Source: Donghicola sp041224595
GTDB taxonomy: Bacteria; Pseudomonadota; Alphaproteobacteria; Rhodobacterales; Rhodobacteraceae
DNA length: 9,286 nucleotides
Assembly: GCF_041224595.1 (NCBI RefSeq)
Contig: NZ_JBGFGN010000016.1
Span: 1-9,286, forward strand
Direction of reading: 5' to 3'
Below the pieces are notes generated by a model that saw nothing but the letters and a program-made list of their open reading frames with translations, searched no databases and was not told where the DNA came from. The translations under genes and the position numbers were made by a program. Below are positions 7,296-9,286 of this stretch, piece by piece (position 1 is the first letter of the stretch; every line of letters starts with the position of its first letter).

Positions 7296-7321
7296 TTTAG
7301 TGGATCGCTTTCGAGGTGCAA
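7294..7321 (-). promoter_or_regulatory. Candidate mbfA promoter
   Basis: On the minus strand TTGCAC (plus positions 7316-7321) and TAAATT (7294-7299) are separated by 16 nt. The -10 shares two bases with the Irr box. Transcription would start near 7287, inside the palindrome, giving a leader of about 23 nt that carries the GAGG ribosome binding site. Confidence 0.5.
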
Positions 7322-7340
7322 GCGGCGAATTGGCACAGCC

Positions 7341-7360
7341 GTTTGTTGTTTTAGACAAAC
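7341..7360. promoter_or_regulatory. Candidate operator: inverted repeat GTTTGT-N8-ACAAAC
   Basis: Perfect 6-bp arms with an 8-nt spacer lie midway in the mbfA-tetR divergent intergenic region. Size and symmetry suit a TetR-family dimer, and regulators of this family often bind beside their own gene. This is inference; a 6-bp inverted repeat can also arise by chance. Confidence 0.35.
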
Positions 7361-7391
7361 CCGCCTGTGCAGGGTGTCGGTCTGCGACTGC

Positions 7392-7420
7392 TTGCTGAAC
7401 TGAACGGTGCGGTTTATCAA
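7392..7420 (+). promoter_or_regulatory. Weak candidate tetR promoter
   Basis: TTGCTG (7392-7397) and TATCAA (7415-7420) are 17 nt apart. They match the sigma-70 type consensus only partly (3 of 6 and 4 of 6). The start of transcription would fall within a small inverted repeat, AATGA-GA-TCATT (7419-7430), just ahead of the ribosome binding site. Confidence 0.3.
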
Positions 7421-7443
7421 TGAGATCATTTTTGGAGGTCCAT

Positions 7444-8058
7444 ATGACTGTCGCAACCGAAGTGCGCCGCGGCCGTAAATTTGATCAGGTTCTCGAAGGC
7501 GCACGACAGATTTTTATGCGCGACGGGTTCGAAGGGGCCAGCGTCGACGACATCGCCCAAGCGGCTGGCGTCTCGAAGGCGACTCTGTATAGCTATTTTG
7601 CAGACAAGCGTTTGCTATTCATGGAAGTCGCCCGCTCGGAATGTGCAGGGCAAGCCGACAAAGCCTCTGTCGAGATTACTGCCGATGCAGGGGTACGTGC
7701 TGTCATGACCTATGTAGGCGAGCGCCTTTTTGCCTTCGCAACCAGCGAAATGGGACTGAAAATCTATCGCATCTGCGTGGCCGAGTCGGCGCGCTTCCCT
7801 GAACTCGGGCAGGCCTTCTTCTCGTCCGGACCAGAGGTCATGGTCGCGCGCTTGTCTGAATACTTCGCCGAGGCCGAAGAGCGCGGAGAAGTCCGTATCC
7901 CTGACAAGCGCCTTGCGGCTTTCCAATTCGCCGAGATGTGCAAGTCCGACATTTGGCTGCAGTTGGTTCTTGGGCTTCGTCAAACCGTCAGCCCGCATGA
8001 GCAGAAGCATGTGATTGAAGGTGCGGTCGACACCTTTCTGGCCCGTTATGGAACCTGA
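7444..8058 (+). CDS. TetR/AcrR family transcriptional regulator
   Basis: This 204-residue DNA-binding regulator has a TetR N-terminal domain: helix 1 at about 13-29 (VLEGARQIFMRDGF) and the helix-turn-helix at 33-52 (SVDDIAQAAGVSKATLYSYF), followed by ADKRLLF. The C-terminal ligand/dimer domain contains AESARFPELGQAFF (114-126) and a run to GEVRIPD, matching the AefR-like C-terminal type found beside efflux and stress genes. The start at 7444 is set by GGAGG at 7434-7438 with 5-nt spacing. An ATG at 7420 lies upstream of that site and is unlikely. The gene is divergent from mbfA across 179 nt that contain inverted repeats, so autoregulation or an effect on mbfA is possible but unproven. Its last 13 nt overlap the end of the convergent HAD gene. 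The ligand is unknown. Confidence 0.92.
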   Translation: MTVATEVRRGRKFDQVLEGARQIFMRDGFEGASVDDIAQAAGVSKATLYSYFADKRLLFMEVARSECAGQADKASVEITADAGVRAVMTYVGERLFAFATSEMGLKIYRICVAESARFPELGQAFFSSGPEVMVARLSEYFAEAEERGEVRIPDKRLAAFQFAEMCKSDIWLQLVLGLRQTVSPHEQKHVIEGAVDTFLARYGT

Positions 8059-8675
8059 ACCGGCTCGACCAAACCTTCGGCCACCAAACGAGCGCTGAGT
8101 CCCTCAGCCCCGTCAAATACATGCCCCTTCAGACCTGCTTTTTCAGCACCGCTGATGTTCTCGGGCTTGTCGTCGATAAAGAGTGTCTTGGAAGGTCGCG
8201 CCCCCAGAAACGAGAGACAGTTCAAGAAGCAGGCTTTGTCTGGCTTGGCTGCGCCAAACTTCGATGACGGGAAAATCTTATCCTCGAACAGGGGGCGCAG
8301 CTCGGGAAACAAATAGTCGATATTGTCACCCACAAGCTCCGAGTTGTTTGTCAGAACTGCCACGGGATAGCTCTTGCGGACCTGCGCGACCAGTTCCAGC
8401 ACCTGCGGGTTTGCGGTCATCGAGGCTTTGCGTGCCTCTAGCCACTGGTCCGCTGAAAAAGGCGCGCCAAGTTGTAGGGCCACCTCGCGCAAATACGTTG
8501 TGGTGCTGATGATTCCAGCGTCCGCTGCCGCATCGATGCCAGAGCCCCAGATTGCCGCGCGCACACGTTCCGCCGAGGTGTTTGTCAGCTTGGCCAGGTG
8601 AGCAGCACGATAGGCCTTATCCGAGTGGCACAGCACGTCATCCATATCGAAAAGGATCAAATCAAAATCAGGCAT
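8046..8675 (-). CDS. HAD-superfamily hydrolase (subfamily IA)
   Basis: This 209-residue predicted cytoplasmic phosphatase has motif I at FDMDDVL (nucleophile D10, acid/base D12; the common Gly of DxDG is Asp here). Motif II is LTNNS with T109, motif III is K144 (AAKPDK), and motif IV is FIDDKPEN (D168, D169, N173). A helical cap fills about residues 18-88. Substrate unknown. I chose the ATG at 8675 because it places motif I at the usual distance from the N-terminus. An ATG at 8690 would add five residues, and neither has a convincing ribosome binding site. The gene lies 94-109 nt downstream of the GNAT gene on the same strand and ends inside the 3' end of tetR. Its C-terminal pattern (H-x-F-x-G-x-x-G, then LVAxGL) matches the HAD protein at 3334-3954, so the two are probably distant paralogues. 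Confidence 0.9.
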   Translation of the reverse strand: MPDFDLILFDMDDVLCHSDKAYRAAHLAKLTNTSAERVRAAIWGSGIDAAADAGIISTTTYLREVALQLGAPFSADQWLEARKASMTANPQVLELVAQVRKSYPVAVLTNNSELVGDNIDYLFPELRPLFEDKIFPSSKFGAAKPDKACFLNCLSFLGARPSKTLFIDDKPENISGAEKAGLKGHVFDGAEGLSARLVAEGLVEPVQVP

Positions 8676-8783
8676 GGCAAAAGCTTTCATGAAAATCTGG
8701 CTAGCTTTTCATGCTGTGGCTTTCAGGCAAACCGATCAAGTGAGTCTTGGGTTTTGGCCGCGCAAGAAGCCATTCTGCGCCTA

Positions 8784-9245
8784 TTAAAGAAGCTGATACA
8801 TTACATGAGCGTCCACGAATCCTGCTTCTGGATGGCGGAAAGCACGGGGCAAGGTGCCCACGATCTCGAACCCGTTGCGTTGCCACAGGGCGATCGCGCC
8901 GGTGTTTGTAGACACCACAAAATTAAATTGCATCGCCTTGAAGCCAGCCATGCGGGCCTCGGCCACAATGTGGTTTAACAAGCTTTGCGCAACCCCGCGC
9001 CCTCTGGCCTCTGCCGAGGTCACAAAACCGGCGTTGCAAATATGATCAGCGTTCCCTTGGTGGTTCGGACACAAATACCCCGTGCCAACGATGCCGATGT
9101 CCGCTTCAGCCACCCAAGCCTGATGACTCCCCCCAAGCCAGTAGGCGTTAGTGTCCGAGCACGTGGTGTAATTTCCGCACCGCCAACGGTGTAATCCCGG
9201 GTGGCCATCGAGGTGTATGGTCGAGGTGGAGTTTGACCGCTTCAA
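8784..9245 (-). CDS. GNAT family N-acetyltransferase with abnormal N-terminus (possibly truncated)
   Basis: From AYWLGG (residue 34) to the end this is a clear GNAT. It has the acetyl-CoA binding motif TSAEARGRGVAQSLL (76-90), then AMQFNFVVSTNTGAIALWQRNGFE and TLPRAFRHP-x-x-G-x-VDA-x-VMY, all well conserved in a large group of bacterial acetyltransferases of unknown substrate. The first 33 residues do not look like the usual first strand and helix. The acetyl-CoA motif sits roughly ten residues nearer the N-terminus than expected. The only early start is TTG at 9245, without a ribosome binding site; there is no in-frame ATG before the conserved region, and the frame stays open to the window edge. 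It may be a 5'-deleted pseudogene, a divergent functional gene, or one starting outside the window. The acetyltransferase call is firm; the start and integrity are not. Confidence 0.7.
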   Translation of the reverse strand: MKRSNSTSTIHLDGHPGLHRWRCGNYTTCSDTNAYWLGGSHQAWVAEADIGIVGTGYLCPNHQGNADHICNAGFVTSAEARGRGVAQSLLNHIVAEARMAGFKAMQFNFVVSTNTGAIALWQRNGFEIVGTLPRAFRHPEAGFVDAHVMYQLL

Positions 9246-9268
9246 CCACGAACCACACGGAGACCCCG

Positions 9269-9286
9269 ATGACCAAAACCAACATG
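9269..9286 (+). CDS. Possible 5' end of a plus-strand gene, truncated by the window
   Basis: ATG at 9269 is preceded by GGAG (9259-9262) at six-base spacing and reads MTKTNM to the window edge. Six codons cannot identify a product. An alternative in-frame start in another frame (ATG 9217, reading MVEVEFDRF) has its GAGG only three bases away, which is less favourable. If real, the gene is divergent from the GNAT gene, and the GNAT frame cannot sensibly extend much beyond 9245. Confidence 0.35.

Noticed and set aside
6233..7300. Plus-strand open frame of 355 codons opposite mbfA
   Set aside because: It is a shadow of the firmly identified mbfA; its composition is typical of an antisense frame in GC-rich DNA and its end runs over the Irr box.
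8691..8783. Terminator between the GNAT and HAD genes
   Set aside because: Only a short GCGCA/TGCGC pairing with an 11-nt loop and no T-tract was found.
1..9286. CRISPR array, insertion sequence, tRNA, phage or defence island
   Set aside because: No regular repeat-spacer pattern, transposase, terminal inverted repeats, tRNA-like folding or defence gene families were seen; the genes are ordinary chromosomal ones.

Overview
The window looks like an ordinary chromosomal stretch of a GC-rich alphaproteobacterium, most probably from the Rhodobacterales (Roseobacter group). This rests on gene content (a MbfA-type rubrerythrin/VIT1 iron exporter with an Irr-type operator, a glutathione-dependent formaldehyde detoxification enzyme, an AEC transporter, a UPF0178 protein), protein style and codon use. 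It is an inference; no rRNA or other marker gene is present.

Layout: (i) 1-1077, the 3' part of a very acidic, repeat-containing, probably disordered protein of unknown function, open at the left edge. (ii) 1162-2397, an MFS transporter of the monocarboxylate-transporter-like type, closed by a clear hairpin terminator. (iii) 2423-6203, a compact minus-strand cluster. In transcription order it holds an AEC-family transporter, S-formylglutathione hydrolase, a UPF0178 (YaiI-like) protein, a HAD hydrolase and an ornithine cyclodeaminase/mu-crystallin family protein. Its genes are separated by 36, -4, 3 and -4 nt. (iv) 6290-7264, mbfA, a membrane-bound ferritin-like iron exporter with a near-ideal Irr box (ICE) over its promoter. 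(v) 7444-8058, a divergent TetR/AcrR-family regulator. (vi) 8046-8675, a second HAD hydrolase, convergent with tetR and overlapping its end. (vii) 8784-9245, a GNAT acetyltransferase with a well conserved C-terminal half but an abnormal N-terminus and no good start codon. (viii) at the right edge, the possible first codons of a plus-strand gene.

The genes do not form a single pathway. The best supported regulatory story is iron control of mbfA by Irr, with a TetR regulator sharing the same 179-nt divergent intergenic region. The best supported metabolic step is hydrolysis of S-formylglutathione to formate and glutathione. No mobile element, CRISPR array, tRNA, rRNA or obvious new defence system was seen, and no gene-free stretch exceeds 300 bases.
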